64,000 nucleotides of DNA from Leishmania mexicana MHOM/GT/2001/U1103 (GCF_000234665.1 NC_018334.1:744001-808000), one strand, 5' to 3'. Shown: positions 49,801 to 60,746, counted from the first letter of the stretch. Notes: generated by a model from the sequence alone, not told the origin. Numbers and translations: made by a program.

Positions 49801-50455
49801 CTTTCAGTGCGAGCACCATCTCGCGGCAGCATCGAACGATGGCGATGAAGTACGGACTCGTGGTCAGCATGGGGGTAATGACGGTGCGGGCCGCCTCTAC
49901 ACATCGGGACACGAGGTCGACGCCGTCCATCTCGAGCAACTTAAGTTCTTGTACACACGCATCCTCCTGTGCGGTGATGCTCAGCTCGGCAAACAGCTTG
50001 TCCATGCGCTCCTGAAAGTAAACGACAATGCCGCGAACCCACTCTCGCGCCAAGGCACGCCCGCCATCGTGGCCGAGGCTCACCGCCGCCGCTGCGCGAT
50101 CTGCTTGTTGGAACGTGATCGACCAAGAGAGAATACGGTTGATGACGGCGCGTGTGTTGCGGATGTTCTGCCCGCTGCGCACCACCATCTCGCCGTTCAT
50201 CTCGCGCAGCATCGTCTGCCACTTGGCCGCGATCCCTGGTGGGTTCGATCGCATCCGTGCCACTGATGGGGAACCAGCGGAAGGAACAAAGAAGTCCCGG
50301 AGCGGGATTCGGCCGTGGTCATCCAGCCTGTAGAGGAAAGAGGAGCTCACGTTGTTGCTCTCGGAGCTGCGCTTGGGGAGTAGCTTGTCATAGATGATAT
50401 CTAGCTTCTTGAGCTCTGCCAACTCCTCTTCGGTGAAATCGGTGCCGAAGCCCAT
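46859..50455 (-). CDS. Cullin-like protein, 1198 aa
   Basis: Start taken as the ATG at 50455 (MGFGTDFTEEELAEL); further upstream the frame opens only from TTG. TAG at 46859-46861. Cullins are scaffolds of RING-type ubiquitin ligases. Family signs: the helical N-terminal repeats; the RDLFINRYTITVRERLL block near residue 850 (cullins have FxxxYxxxLxxRLL); a winged-helix section (YGRTGVKLKMLAKRAGMDERRIAAVL); and the C-terminal neddylation domain, IMQIMKHVQCIKHDEL ... FKQEIEGLIGQDFMARS...EYVFRA. The lysine in IMK, about residue 1142, aligns with the NEDD8 site. It is clearly longer than ordinary cullins (750-900), with Pro/Ala/Gly-rich insertions near 520-550 and 780-830. Which ligase it builds cannot be told from sequence. 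Confidence 0.78.
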   Translation of the reverse strand: MGFGTDFTEEELAELKKLDIIYDKLLPKRSSESNNVSSSFLYRLDDHGRIPLRDFFVPSAGSPSVARMRSNPPGIAAKWQTMLREMNGEMVVRSGQNIRNTRAVINRILSWSITFQQADRAAAAVSLGHDGGRALAREWVRGIVVYFQERMDKLFAELSITAQEDACVQELKLLEMDGVDLVSRCVEAARTVITPMLTTSPYFIAIVRCCREMVLALKVVQGLLSHISSHTRLMPYSAMATTPDGRRNALAILTLGEDFLESLRTPLWLFRSVLLFLGALDLQQSLQRKATISAQHLDHSIHCIASLVAEVESKRDSSAAASLEVRATLDALVLGHIKNACLSRFPPSKTLELLKRAQGVREDVAASEAADGPFARCNPVLKQLLVDYPTFMESTAKFVERNEMSDWGISLMLVQLFCWDVKTPPDLAAQAKRQVIYHVPKLTGSFPHGSTVLSAMVREALHPLLSALLSALPSGASGYGTSGSAIGAETATGASDGSAVAGPGPPSTTDGYDAGLLLSPFEQKVCAALLTLATWLQGLSFPAGSRMQRWASLDVGDQIMREFNLGEGCFKSVLGEVLHDVIATALGQVENDYNHSCATRVATALETDDSVSRLSTAVLQYLRRVERIWNAVTDHSLELDLSALDDAFAISPKTLPSAAATSTFGIAADASATAERASYDTSLFADCKYLFYGTVQNVMRARWPSRYADLLTDPLLHSVHVYLLRAESATHRGGGLRSVALRGAPVRTMGTRWPNPPPQPQPKELAPRPVNTGAAAAPARDPPPSAAEQDAVVFASKEELHSALRMVRCIKNRDLFINRYTITVRERLLTRPAPDVISDAELERNKKRHEQEAEQFLATWLGDASLLKPVRELHMSYSAQSELFDTASNGSVGATEAPTKGIRIATTILDWRLWGDKEAAPAATSCQAGESGAAPADFPTSAAELVARAGQALSMAASETPTLPFPSDALVHLEKVERAYNEKHSNRVLRWDWNDHAYTSFTLSYPKEGGRVTTIHGTLLLQRLFLAIAAYGRTGVKLKMLAKRAGMDERRIAAVLRLCLDRDKLLVRTSGSDDGADEAAPSGEVHIALNYDYTRPPNRPRGEFTYWPNAERRRVTPGTVDQDTTITKRRNMIKTSIMQIMKHVQCIKHDELYNTVREKNAKLFDVTLRNFKQEIEGLIGQDFMARSCKDSNEYVFRA

Positions 50456-53400
50456 TGTCGCCGTTGGTTCAGGTGTGGGTGTTTGAGCGGGTTTTGTGCA
50501 AGAGAGGGGTGGTGTGTGTGTGCGTGGCGGGGGGGGGTGTCGCTGACACAGAAGGTGCAACAGCAAACTGTGGTTTCGCTGAGATCACTGTTCTGCGGTG
50601 ACGCACTCACCACTGAAAACGAGAAGGGTGCGTGCCGGTACGCGTGTGAAGAGGCAAGGGGGAGGAGGACCACAACGGCAGAAGCGGCCGTACCATACAA
50701 GGGAGAGAAAAGAGAGGGGGAGAGAGCAGGCTATTACACGGGTGTGACCTCTGGAAGTGAGCTGTGAACTAACAGCCCGTGGGTGCCAACCTCGGCGCCT
50801 CACGAGAGAGAAAAAGGACTAGTGTGCAAGAATTAGGAGCGAGTCAGGGTGGGACAGGCGAGAGCCAGAGGAGGAGAGAAAGAGCGAGGTAAGAGACTGG
50901 GGCGGCTGATGAGGCGACAGAGGAAAGACAGTGTGCATGGTCTAGCGCAAGGCGATGAGGAAGGGGGATAGGAGGGAGGCCGAGGGGGGGGTGAACGAAG
51001 GCGTGCATCGAAACTGTAACGAGGATGCGGCCATCTGTGATAGTGGATGTGCGTCGCTGTTCAGATGTGGATGCATCTGTGCATGTGTTCTCTATCAGGG
51101 GTGACCAGGGGAAAGAGAGAGGAGCCGCGCTTACATCCACTGTGGACGTGAAACGGTGATGTGGGGTAGAGAGTGCCAGAAGAGTGGCAACGCTTCTCTA
51201 GCACACACTTGTTTCTTCTACTTCCACTATTCCGCCTCGCACCCCTTCCACCCCCCCGCAGGGCAAGACTGCAGGGGCCACTGGGACAGCTATCCAGCCC
51301 CCCCCCCACCGAGCGCCATGTCGGTTGATCAAAGCAAAATAGGAAGGAAAGGGCACTCAGAAGAAGAGGTGAGTGGGCCTCCGTCCGATGTTGTTGTTAA
51401 GTTCTTGAGGCGCACGGATCGAAATCATACGAGAAAAGAGAGGCAGGAGATGGAGTTGATTCAGGAAACAAAGCATTTGTACGCCTCCCTCCCCCCGCCA
51501 ACGCTCTGTGTGTGTGTGTGTGCGCGCTTGTATGCGCGGGGCCCAAACTCTGTCAAGTAGGTGCTCTCTCCTTAAGTCCCCCCGCTGCCTCTTCGGCCTC
51601 ACCACAAGGGTAAAGAACGTTAGAGGGCAGCAAAGGGGAAGAAGAGGAGGAGGAGGAGGGGTGGGGCGACACATAAGTGGGAGTGAAGTAAGTGACGATA
51701 GACGAAGCGAATCACAGAGTGTCACAGAAAACCACTACGCACAACCACGGAAACGCACACGCAGATAGACGCCCACAAAAGACACGAACGTGGAAGTTCG
51801 ATTACGCTTCAGCAGAGACGCAGAGGTATGTGTGTGAGTGTGAGTGTGTGTGTGTGTCAAGCTTAGGGCGATCATCCTTGGGGAAAGGCCAGGGAGCCAG
51901 CGATAGAGAAGGCGGTTAAGACGCTCACCTGAGTAGGACTAAGGAGGTTACATAGATGTAATAAGTGCTAGAGAGGAAAATGCTCCGTAAGATGGGAGAG
52001 GGCGACACTCACTCACGTGCACACACACACACACACATGGGAGGCACATGTACCTCCTATTTATGCACACCTCGTCCGCCCGCAGACACGCCTGTCCAAC
52101 ATCGTGCCAAAACCCAATCAACAAGAAAAAGAGAGCTGGCTACGGCTAGACAGACACAGAGGGATCTGACACCAGGACCATCAAAAATGCAACGAAGACA
52201 CTAATACTGGTGAGCGTGTGTGTGTGAGGGGTGTGGGTGTGTTTCGAGAGAGAAGAGGTAAGGGACGGGGAGACCCAACGGCGGGACGCACATCAGCACC
52301 GTGTCTCCGTCAACTTTCGCATCAGCTTGTCTTCCCCCTTCTCTACTCCCACCTCTTTGTACGCGACTAGGTGTGCGTCTCGCGGATTAGGGAGAGAGGA
52401 GAGGCAGGAAAGGAGAAGCAGGTTAGCACCTACTCTATCCATAAAACCCATCGGTGCAGGTTGACAGAAAAGGGAGAAGACACACACACACAGATACACA
52501 GCAGATGGGAGCAAGGCGAGGGCGGAGGCAACCTTTCGCACTTGTCTTTGGCACAAAAAATCGAGAAAAAGAAACAGATACCATTGCACCGAGATGCGGA
52601 ACGAAAACGTGCGACTCGACTCACGATTGTATGGGACTTTGTGTGTGTGGGCAGGATAGCTTCCGAGGTGTGCCCGGGAAGGGGGGAGGAGGGGATGGAC
52701 GCAGTAAGTGAGACTATCGCCGACCAGGACCGTACATTTGCAGGAATCTAGGGAAGAGCGTTGGTGTGGGGTGAAGGCACAGGTACGTTTTGCTTACGCC
52801 CGGTTTCGCGCACAGGCACACGACTGCACGCACTTGCCTCACTGCGCCTCTTGCGTGCGGGGGGGGGAGGGAGGGTGGAGGACAGAGGACGGCGCCACCG
52901 ACCACTTACGCATTTCAAAACAACAGACACACGTACGCACACACACACACACAGACGAGAGAAGAAGGTAGGCAATATACAGTGACACGTTGTCACACCA
53001 ACGTAGGCGCAGGGACGTAGGTGCGTGCGTGCGTGGGTGTGTGCGTGGGGGGAGGGAGGGAGGGAAAGGGCAGCTAGTGCGTTTGGATGCGGTGCCGGTG
53101 GCTGGTGCTGAGTAGACAAACAAAAGATAAGAGAGGTGGAGAGAGGGAAGTCCAGCACCGAAGAGCAGCGCTTGCTCACCTGATCCGACCGCCTGCCTGC
53201 CTGACTTTCCGCCCTTTTCTCATTCGCGCATGTGCATTTTCGTTTTCAATCGCACGTTTTCCGCCCTTTGGGACGCGACATCGACACGCCATAAAAGCCA
53301 AGACAGCGGCGGGCGACAAGCGAGGGGGAGTGTTCGTTGGGTGCTGCCGGGAGAGGGAGGTGCCGACAAACCGTGCACCCGGGGAGGGAGGGGGAGGGAA

Positions 53401-54146
53401 GCGAGGAGACGTCATACAAAGGAGAACCGCGTCGGTGGATTTGCATATCCGGTGAGGCAGCACAAAAACGAGTTGGGGGACGGGGAGGAGGAGGGGCGAT
53501 AAGAAGGGGTGGTGCTGCACCGAAAAAACAGACAAAAACAGAGAACACCAGCCAAGACAAGCGGCACAACGAGCGAGGAGCGTGACGAGAAAGACCGAGG
53601 TATATCCGTGGATGCGCTCTCGTGGTGAAAAGCGGGAAAGGGGTGGGGGAAGCCATTTCGCGTTCGAGAGTCACTGAAGATCCCTCTCATCACGGGAGCT
53701 GGGCTCGTATTTATTGGGCGTTGGGGCTCCCGCTGATCGTTGCCCGCCTCGGTGTTTGCACACCGGTGATACAGGCTGCGGTGACCACATGGCTCCCGGC
53801 GAGCATGGAGTTTGCCGAGGAGCAGTGGTGCAGTGCATGCTCCTGATACAGACGCTACTGACTCTTTTCACTTCTGAAGGGTGCTGCGCGCGCGAGGGAA
53901 TCACTGGCGAGCGTCGACAGCGTGAGCGATGCAGCCTGGGTGGTGGGGAGGAAGAGTACGGCACGATGCGCTCTGGGGGCTGTTATTCAACCCCTGCCCC
54001 AGGTCTTCTGTGAGGTTCTCAAAGGAGAACCGCCGTTGTACAACGTTTGCGAATTTGCTTCTGTTCGTGTCTGCACGAGGGATCGAGGTCGCCCTGGTGG
54101 GAGAGCCCACTGGCGAAGCCGAAGCCTCACGTCGGCGGCCGGCTCC
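50456..54146. other. Long intergenic region
   Basis: About 3.7 kb without a credible gene. It is rich in plus-strand purine runs, GGA repeats (51640-51665), GT runs (51505-51520, 51840-51858) and CA runs (52020-52037, 52937-52954). Most of it probably forms the 3' UTR of the 380-aa membrane-protein gene's upstream neighbour set, i.e. the untranslated flanks of the genes at 46.9-50.5 and 54.1-55.3 kb. Confidence 0.55.
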
Positions 54147-55289
54147 TCAGAAGGGTGCCACCTCGAAGCTGCGGTTTTTCTTCCTTCCGGATGCAGGGGT
54201 CCTCGGTGGGAGCGTGTTTTCTCGCTGATAAACGGCCGATTCCTGAGGAGAGAGACCCTCAAAGGCAGACTTCTTGCTGCGACGAGACCGGTTTCCGCGA
54301 AATGGTGTGAGCGGGGAGAGGAAGCGCCACAGCGGCGACCGCGGGGAGCCACCACCTTGAGTTATCTGGATGTGCAGAAGGGCGTCATTTGCGGGGTTGT
54401 GGTCATAATCAGCACCCTGGCCGTACACTTCTTCAGCGGTTTTGCGATGCTTGCGTCGTTTCTCGCGGCGGAGTTCTTGCAGGAGAGCCATCTCGCGGCT
54501 CTCACGGAGCTGCTGCTCGCGGAGAAGCGCAGCCGCAGTGCGCGCGTCTATCTCGCTTTCCTCTGCCGTAGCATTGCCGTTCATAGCGCCATCGCCCTGC
54601 TGCTGCTGTTGCCCTGGCGCTGGCGCGGAGTTTTGCAGCGGCGTCGGTGGTGCCGTCCCGCTACCACCTCTCCTAACTTGCGCCTCCTCATTCGCCTGCC
54701 TGCTAAGGAACGGTGCCACACTCGCTGACGTAGCATCTTCGTTGAGGTAGAAATCGCTGTCGTCCTCGCTGGTCGTGTGGTGCTGAATTTCCTGCCCATC
54801 AAGCAGCATCTGCATCACATCCGGACCTGGGTCGGCACCCTGCGGTCGCCCGTTCGCAAGAAGTTCATCGAGTGGCATGCGGGCAATCCTCCGTGCCTCT
54901 TCATCAAGACGGCTGTTCTCCTGCTCGTCTGCTAGTTCAATCTCGAGATTCTGTCGCATGGAGTTAACGCCACGGCGGCTGCGCAGCGTTCGTCTGGCGC
55001 TGACTTCTGGCCGATTTGGGAGTTGAAACGCAAGCGACACCCCCTCTAGCGCCTCGCCACGCTCAATCAGCAGCAGAACGACGTCGCGAAGTCGCCGTTC
55101 ACGCCACTGCTCCTGCTCCTGCCGGTGCCTCTGCCGCGCCAGCTCCACGCGCTCCTCTCTTTCGCGGTAGAAGCTGCGTGCTCGAGATTCATTCGTGCAG
55201 ACCCCGAAACAGACAAGGGCGACGGCAAAGAACACGAATAAAGCGAGGGTGACACCTACACCGATGGCGACAGAGGTTTCAGATGACAT
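54147..55289 (-). CDS. Single-pass membrane protein, 380 aa
   Basis: ATG at 55289, TGA at 54147-54149. One strong hydrophobic helix at about residues 7-31 (VAIGVGVTLALFVFFAVALVCF) with only a few residues before it, followed at once by basic residues (RARSFYRERE), so the bulk should face the cytosol as a signal-anchored protein. Residues 36-75 form a charged Arg/Glu/Gln helix, probably a coiled coil. The middle is acidic and Ser/Asn/Gln-rich with a run of five Gln; the last 100 residues are strongly basic (RREKRRKHRK, GNRSRRSKKS, SGRKKNRS) and may be disordered. No domain family recognised. Similar small signal-anchored proteins are common in trypanosomatid endomembranes; location is not deducible. 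Confidence 0.7.
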   Translation of the reverse strand: MSSETSVAIGVGVTLALFVFFAVALVCFGVCTNESRARSFYREREERVELARQRHRQEQEQWRERRLRDVVLLLIERGEALEGVSLAFQLPNRPEVSARRTLRSRRGVNSMRQNLEIELADEQENSRLDEEARRIARMPLDELLANGRPQGADPGPDVMQMLLDGQEIQHHTTSEDDSDFYLNEDATSASVAPFLSRQANEEAQVRRGGSGTAPPTPLQNSAPAPGQQQQQGDGAMNGNATAEESEIDARTAAALLREQQLRESREMALLQELRREKRRKHRKTAEEVYGQGADYDHNPANDALLHIQITQGGGSPRSPLWRFLSPLTPFRGNRSRRSKKSAFEGLSPQESAVYQRENTLPPRTPASGRKKNRSFEVAPF

Positions 55290-55766
55290 ATGAGCAGCCG
55301 AGCCTGCGGCTCAGATCACACTGCTTCGTGCGTCGCTAGAGACTAAAGCGTGTGCGCACAGGTCTCCACTTTTGTTGTGCCAGTAGCACGCGCTGCCTGA
55401 ATGTATTCGTGCGACTTGAGAGGGCGGAGATACCACTACAGCAAAAACAAGAATGAACAACAGTTTTAAAACAAGCTCACACGCTCACCTACGGACACAG
55501 GGCGCGTGCGTTTGACAGGGAGACAGAGTGTGTCTGTGTGTGTGTGTGTGTGCAGCCAGAGGACCAACCACACCTGCTCGAAAAAAGGGAGGAGGGGTGG
55601 TGGTGGTGGGACGAGGAAGGGGCCAAGCCGCACACACTGCACGCCGCTTAAATCAATGGGGGACAAGTCGTATACCCTCGTGTTGGTCTTCGCAGAATTA
55701 CCATTGGACAACCATGTATGGGACACAATGGCTACCTGTGCACGCCCGCACACAAAGGATACAATG

Positions 55767-55783
55767 ATATATATATATATATA
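55767..55783. repeat. AT dinucleotide run
   Basis: Alternating AT of about eight units; a second shorter one follows near 55858-55870. Confidence 0.9.
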
Positions 55784-56265
55784 AAGGCCACTGATACCCC
55801 AACAGCAACAGCACACAAGTACAGATGAAAAAAAAATACGCACACAACAACAGGTATACATATATATATAGATGTATGTATACTAGACGCGCAAGGACCC
55901 CAAGAGGAGTGCAGGAGGAGAGCGAAGGACGCAAGGGCAAGTGACAAGCAAGAGGAGGAAGAGGACGAACAACAAAAAACAAGCACGTCCAGCTAGCAGC
56001 TCTGACTACCCACAACACCCCAAATGAATCAGCGGCGCAGAAGGGGACAGACACCCCTGCGACACCAAAGAAAGCGCACGATCGGGCACACGCCAAAACA
56101 CACACACACACACACAAAGTAATGATGTGAGTCGAATGGGCAGTAGGCGTACACCGCCAGAGCGCACGTTCTCTTTTTCTGGTTATTAATGAAGAAGTTG
56201 TTTTCTTCGCTTGGACGAGACTTTGTGATAATAGAAATAGGGACAGCGAAAGAGCAAGCGAGAGA

Positions 56266-56286
56266 AGCAGCAGCAGCAGCAGCAGC
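56266..56286. repeat. GCA trinucleotide run
   Basis: About seven GCA units in untranslated sequence, not in any supported reading frame. Confidence 0.9.
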
Positions 56287-56815
56287 TATCGAGGCAGACG
56301 ACGAAGAGAGGTGATGTGGGCTGGTGCGATGGGGCGAGCGGTGGCCCAGGAACACGGAGAACGGAAATGCCCCGTTGGAGGCGAGGCTGCTCAGGCACAG
56401 GTGCAGACAGAGAGATACACCACTTTCGTAAACAACAACAAACAACAGGGTTTATATAGAAGCCCGACAACAAGAGATAAAAAAAGAGTCTGTGGTGTCT
56501 GTGTGTCTGCTTGCCTGGCTTCTTCGTTCATATCCCACGTGATGACCCGAAAGCCCACGAGGAGGAGGGCACACGCAGAGGGTATTCTTGGACAGGGTAC
56601 GGGAGGGGTGGGGTAGGGGGGAGAGAGGGATGGACAGATCCCTGAAGTCAATTTTGGGTAGCAGGGCAAATCACGAGCGTGCACAGAGGCGAAGAGAGAA
56701 ATCAGATACGTATTAGCGCGTTGGCAAGGATTAAAAGCAAAAGAAAAGCTCACGCTGAGGTGGGGAGGAGAGGAATCGACTGCTGCTCAAATCTGGAGAC
56801 ACTCACGCAGGGTAG

Positions 56816-56837
56816 ACACACACACACACACACACAC
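56816..56837. repeat. CA dinucleotide run
   Basis: About eleven CA units in intergenic DNA. Confidence 0.9.
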
Positions 56838-57694
56838 CGTCACGCAAAGCAGAAGTCGGGGCCCTTGCTTGTTCGCAGTACCAAAGAGGCGGGGGAGAGA
56901 AAGATAAATCAAGTGGAAAAGGCGTAGTTGACAGACGCAGATGCCGATGCTAGATAAACTGTTCTGCACCACGCCTGCCCGTATATATGTATGCGAGTAT
57001 CAGCGCAGGCAGGGGGGAGGCGGGGGGGGCGCCGCGGGAGTCGAATGTGGATGTGGTACGAAGTGCCGCGCGGACTTACGTTTCTCTATTTGGGGGTAAG
57101 CGCAGCGAGGGGGGGGGAGGAAAAGGAGAGAAAGAATGTCAGCCTTCTTCGTACGCGTAGGCTTTTGGCCGTGTGTATGTGTGCGTGCGTGCGGATATCG
57201 CCGCCTTTGGGGGCGGAGGGGAGTAGCCTTGTCAGATCCGTGGCACAACTGGGGGACGTGCGTGCGGGGGAGAGGGAGGGGAGGGAGTGGGTGGATGGGG
57301 GAGGCGGTGTTGGATGAGCAGAAAGGAGAAGAAGTAGTGAGAAGGTAACGAGAAGCTTTGTTGCACGTCTGTACAGGCGCAGGTGGCACATGCTGGGTTA
57401 CTGCACTGACAGAGAAACGCATGCTGGCGGCGCAGAGAGAGAGAGGGAGCACCGCCGGTGCAAGCAACGGGATAACGTCTTCTGTCAGGGTGGTGGGGTT
57501 CAGTCGTGGAGACCATTTGGGACTTTCTTGTGGAGTCGGCGCCACAGCCTTGCTGTGCACTGTTAAGCCGCAGACAGCGAGGTGATGGCAGCAGCGAGTA
57601 GTGGACCACATCAGCTCCTTTTCACACAAGCGAACGATAAAGGGGCCCATCAACAGCTGGAGTTTGCTTTGCATGCCGACCGTTTTTCTCGCTC

Positions 57695-57714
57695 TGTGTG
57701 TGTGTGTGTGTGTG
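57695..57714. repeat. GT dinucleotide run
   Basis: About ten GT units shortly downstream of the stop codon of the gene at 57753 on the minus strand, so it lies in that gene's 3' UTR. Confidence 0.9.
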
Positions 57715-57752
57715 ATTATGTGTCTCTCCCACCCATAAAGTAGGTAAGACGG

Positions 57753-59006
57753 CTACTCTGTATGCACAGGAGCAGTTCGTGGAACATCTCGCCGCCGCCG
57801 CTGCCGCTCTCGAACAGCTCCAGTGCTCATTGATGCTCCGTCTGAGCCTTGTTCAGCGTTCTTCATCGCCTCCTGTAGCAGAGCACGCTCCCCGCGCAGA
57901 TAGTCCAATCGGTGTACGCGCTGAGACACCATTGCGTATTGAAGAGGTAAAGGCGAGGACGCTGATGATGCGCCAGCGGCTCTTGTTAGTCCCGCCGTAG
58001 CCTCAGCGCCGGCCTGGCTTCCGCCTTCGTCTACCACCGCTTCCAGAGCGTCCAGCAGAGCGTTGGAGAGTATGTGGTATCCGTGCAGCTCCATCCAGGC
58101 CAAGAAGTTCCACACGTCCTGGAAAGATGCCACAGCCTGCGTAGGGGTATTCGACTTTGAAAGAGAAGGTGTCACAGTGGCACCTCGCTGAGCTGCTTTA
58201 AGGAGGTGTACAAGGAGCTGGTGAGCATCCGTTGGTGATGGCGCAAAAGAGTTAGAGCGTCTACTGGTCTCCTCGTCAGCTGGTGACGACGGTGCTGTAG
58301 AGACATCGACGAGGGGGTCCTCAGCAGATGGCGGTGCGTACACGCCGCCTTCTTCGGCGCAGAAAACCAAAATGTCTCTGGCGCGCTGCAGGCGTGTGGA
58401 TGGGGTCGAGGACGCAGGGGGAGTCTTGGCGATTTCGACGATGGAGTGTCGAAGTGCGGCTGTGCGGGAGGAAGGCAAGGAGGTGGCGCAGATGCCTGCA
58501 CAGCTCAGTGCACACACAGCCGGTTCATTATACTTGTTGAGCTGCACACCACGCAGCACTGCGCTAAGGTGGTGAGGCTTCCAGGTGCCGGCGCGGAAGG
58601 CGGCTGTCAGCATATCTTTCCAGTCCTGATCGCGAGGGAGGGTGAGAACGAGGCACAAAAAGAGATCCGTTTTCGCCTTCCGTTCCGCATCTTCCGGGGT
58701 CAGCTGAGGACGGTAGATGTCCATCTTCAAGTCGTCGTCGTCGCCTTCACATGTGGCGCTGCCGACGGTGGCCGCGGCCGCAGGTGTTGTAGGAGGGAGA
58801 AGGCAGCCATCGTCACTGCTGAGTTGACGGTGCAGTGAGAGAAGCGGCATGCATGCCTGCTGCGTAATCGAGGAAACGCGGACAGCTCGCACAGCCGGAT
58901 ATGGTGCTGATGGTCGGCACGGGAGGAGACGTAAGGTCGCTGGAAAGAGCCGAGGGTGCGAGTGTTGACCCGATGAGCCCCTCGCACGGAGAGAAGTCGC
59001 CCTCAT
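57753..59006 (-). CDS. Probable mitochondrial protein of unknown function, 417 aa
   Basis: The first credible ATG is at 59006 (MRATSLRARGSSGQHSHPRLF); the frame runs 45 codons further upstream but only from a TTG and through a His/Thr-rich CA-repeat translation. TAG at 57753-57755. The N-terminus is Arg/Ser-rich without acidic residues for more than 50 positions, a strong mitochondrial presequence pattern. The body has helical blocks: DIYRPQLTPEDAERKAKTDLFLCLVL, WKDMLTAAFRAGTWKPHHLSAVL, DVWNFLAWMELHGYHILSNALLDALE and QRVHRLDYLRGERALLQEAM. The helix-pair character is faintly reminiscent of PPR or octotricopeptide-like RNA-binding proteins, but I see no firm repeat. Ser/Pro/Ala-rich linkers separate the blocks. 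Confidence 0.65.
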   Translation of the reverse strand: MRATSLRARGSSGQHSHPRLFPATLRLLPCRPSAPYPAVRAVRVSSITQQACMPLLSLHRQLSSDDGCLLPPTTPAAAATVGSATCEGDDDDLKMDIYRPQLTPEDAERKAKTDLFLCLVLTLPRDQDWKDMLTAAFRAGTWKPHHLSAVLRGVQLNKYNEPAVCALSCAGICATSLPSSRTAALRHSIVEIAKTPPASSTPSTRLQRARDILVFCAEEGGVYAPPSAEDPLVDVSTAPSSPADEETSRRSNSFAPSPTDAHQLLVHLLKAAQRGATVTPSLSKSNTPTQAVASFQDVWNFLAWMELHGYHILSNALLDALEAVVDEGGSQAGAEATAGLTRAAGASSASSPLPLQYAMVSQRVHRLDYLRGERALLQEAMKNAEQGSDGASMSTGAVRERQRRRRDVPRTAPVHTE

Positions 59007-60014
59007 GAAGCCTCGCCTATGTGTGTATGTGTGTGTGTAGCTGCGAGTGGAGCAAGCGGCAGGACGCACTCCGGTTGCCGGTGTAAGACGGACATGCGAA
59101 AGGGTTTGATAGGAGGAGGGGTTCACATACCCGTGACTCAAAAGGAGGCAAAGGCGAGGAAGGGAGCGGAACGAGAGAGAGAGTCACCACTGAGATAAAG
59201 TCGATTGTTGGGGAGGTGAGGTGGGGTGGGGTGTATGCTTGCCTGAGGTCCATTCAGAGACACCCTCACATACAACGCGATAGAGTACAGGTCTTGGGGC
59301 TACCAACAGATTATGTCTCACACCCGTCATCACGTTCACGGCTTACATCAAAGAATCCCTCCTCCCTGTTACAAACTCTGCTTTCACTCTCTCTCTCCCC
59401 ACAGCTCACACTCAACGCCCTCGTTTACGGTGAGAGCCGGCGACGTGGGGTGAGAGAAGAAAAGGAAAGATACAGGCACACACACACACACACAAACACT
59501 TGGATGTGGGGGCCAGAGCCGTGTGGGGGAGGCTCTCACCTCGAGAGACTGAAGGAAAATAGACACACAAAAAAAACAAGAGCAGAGTTGACATGAAACG
59601 AGAGCCGTCGACAAGCCGCGCACGCACTGCAACGCACACACATGTTTGGTCGTGCGACAATACGCGGTCGACCGTCTTCAAGTTCTGCGCCCGCATCAAT
59701 GAAGGGCGTGTGCGTTCTGCATCCGATGCAAGGGAAAGAGAGGGGAGGGACGGGGATCACCACTGCTCGGCTGAACAGCGAGATATCCACCTCGGAGACG
59801 GCAGACAGCACAAAATTGAAGCGAAAACAAATTGCGCCAGAGGAGCGCCCACCCCCCTTTTACCACCGACGTGCAAGAAGAGGCCTTCCTCTCCAACGTG
59901 CCCACTTCTCTGTCGCAGCGCATCAGCCATAGACACACGCGGTACAGAAGTGCGCCGACTCAGCCATCTGAGCGCACGGCCCCTGCTTCGAGCTCTACCC
60001 ATCCCCGCTGTGCA

Positions 60015-60115
60015 TGCTGCCACCTGGTGCGTCCCCCCCCTCGCGGTGGCCCAGGCTCTCCCACCAGTGGGCAGCGAGGGGGGACTCGTGCTGCATGTGC
60101 AATGTGCTCTGCCAG
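60015..60115. repeat. Fragment resembling the 16.4 kb GC-rich element
   Basis: The stretch CTGCCACCTGGTGCG followed by a C run and GGTGGCCCAGG matches the element at 16530-16575 (TTGCCACCTGGTGCG, C run, GGTGGCTCAGG). Similarity fades quickly beyond about 100 bases, as expected of an old, degenerate copy of a dispersed element such as SIDER. Confidence 0.45.
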
Positions 60116-60395
60116 CTATGAACGCGAGACCAAACTTGTATGGCGGCGAGGAGCTTCTCTGGGGACGCCCCACGAGGTGCTGTTGAGAAAGGTCGTATGG
60201 CTTTTCTAGAGGGAGGTATGCGTGTGGAGGGGATCGATAGGCATTCAGGATGAACACTGTGCCCTCGGCTGGATACGATACACCGGCATGATGGCGTTGA
60301 TAGTGAGTCGCGTTGCTCAGAGGTGACAGGGCGTAACTGGCGCACACTTTCACCGGTGGAGCTGCTGCAGTAGTAGACGGTGAAAGGTTCGAGCG

Positions 60396-60746
60396 TCAGC
60401 GGGCGTGGTAGAGAAGTGAGGCGCTGAAAAAGCGCAGCGGCAGCCTCGGTGCAATAGATGCGCGTCCTGGCGAGATGGATGCTGGAGTGGGAACGGCTGC
60501 CGCTGACACTGAGGCGCTACACCTCCCCGGCGATCTTGGGACAAACACCGCTGCATCAGCGTCATCGTCGAGGTACGCAGCACCGGCGCACTGGTCATCA
60601 CCGCTGTCCGTGGGATAGAATTGATTACACAAGCGCGGGACGCTCGGAATCCAGTGGTGACCGACTGGCACACGTGGCCGAACTAACGCGTGGCCCACAG
60701 TGTCTCCAGCGCCGTCTGCAAAGACGACTCGACTGCTCCGTTGCAT
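60396..60746 (-). CDS. Uncertain small open frame, 116 aa
   Basis: ATG at 60746, TGA at 60396-60398. The first 70 residues (for example VGHHWIPSVPRLCNQFYP and AYLDDDADAAVFVP) have a balanced composition, unlike the simple-sequence translations around; the last 45 are Ala/Pro/Ser/Arg-rich. It lies in the right orientation between two accepted genes, but no family is recognised and it borders a repeat-like stretch. Kept only as a candidate. Confidence 0.25.
   Translation of the reverse strand: MQRSSRVVFADGAGDTVGHALVRPRVPVGHHWIPSVPRLCNQFYPTDSGDDQCAGAAYLDDDADAAVFVPRSPGRCSASVSAAAVPTPASISPGRASIAPRLPLRFFSASLLYHAR

Larger units (their letters stand above)
55290..57752. other. Long intergenic region
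   Basis: About 2.5 kb of simple-sequence-rich DNA: GT run at 55536-55553, AT run at 55767-55783, GCA triplet run at 56266-56286, CA runs at 56097-56116 and 56816-56837, GT run at 57695-57714. No gene supported. Confidence 0.55.

Noticed and set aside
53922..54728. 268-codon plus-strand frame
   Set aside because: It overlaps the accepted 380-aa membrane protein in antisense and shows no family features.
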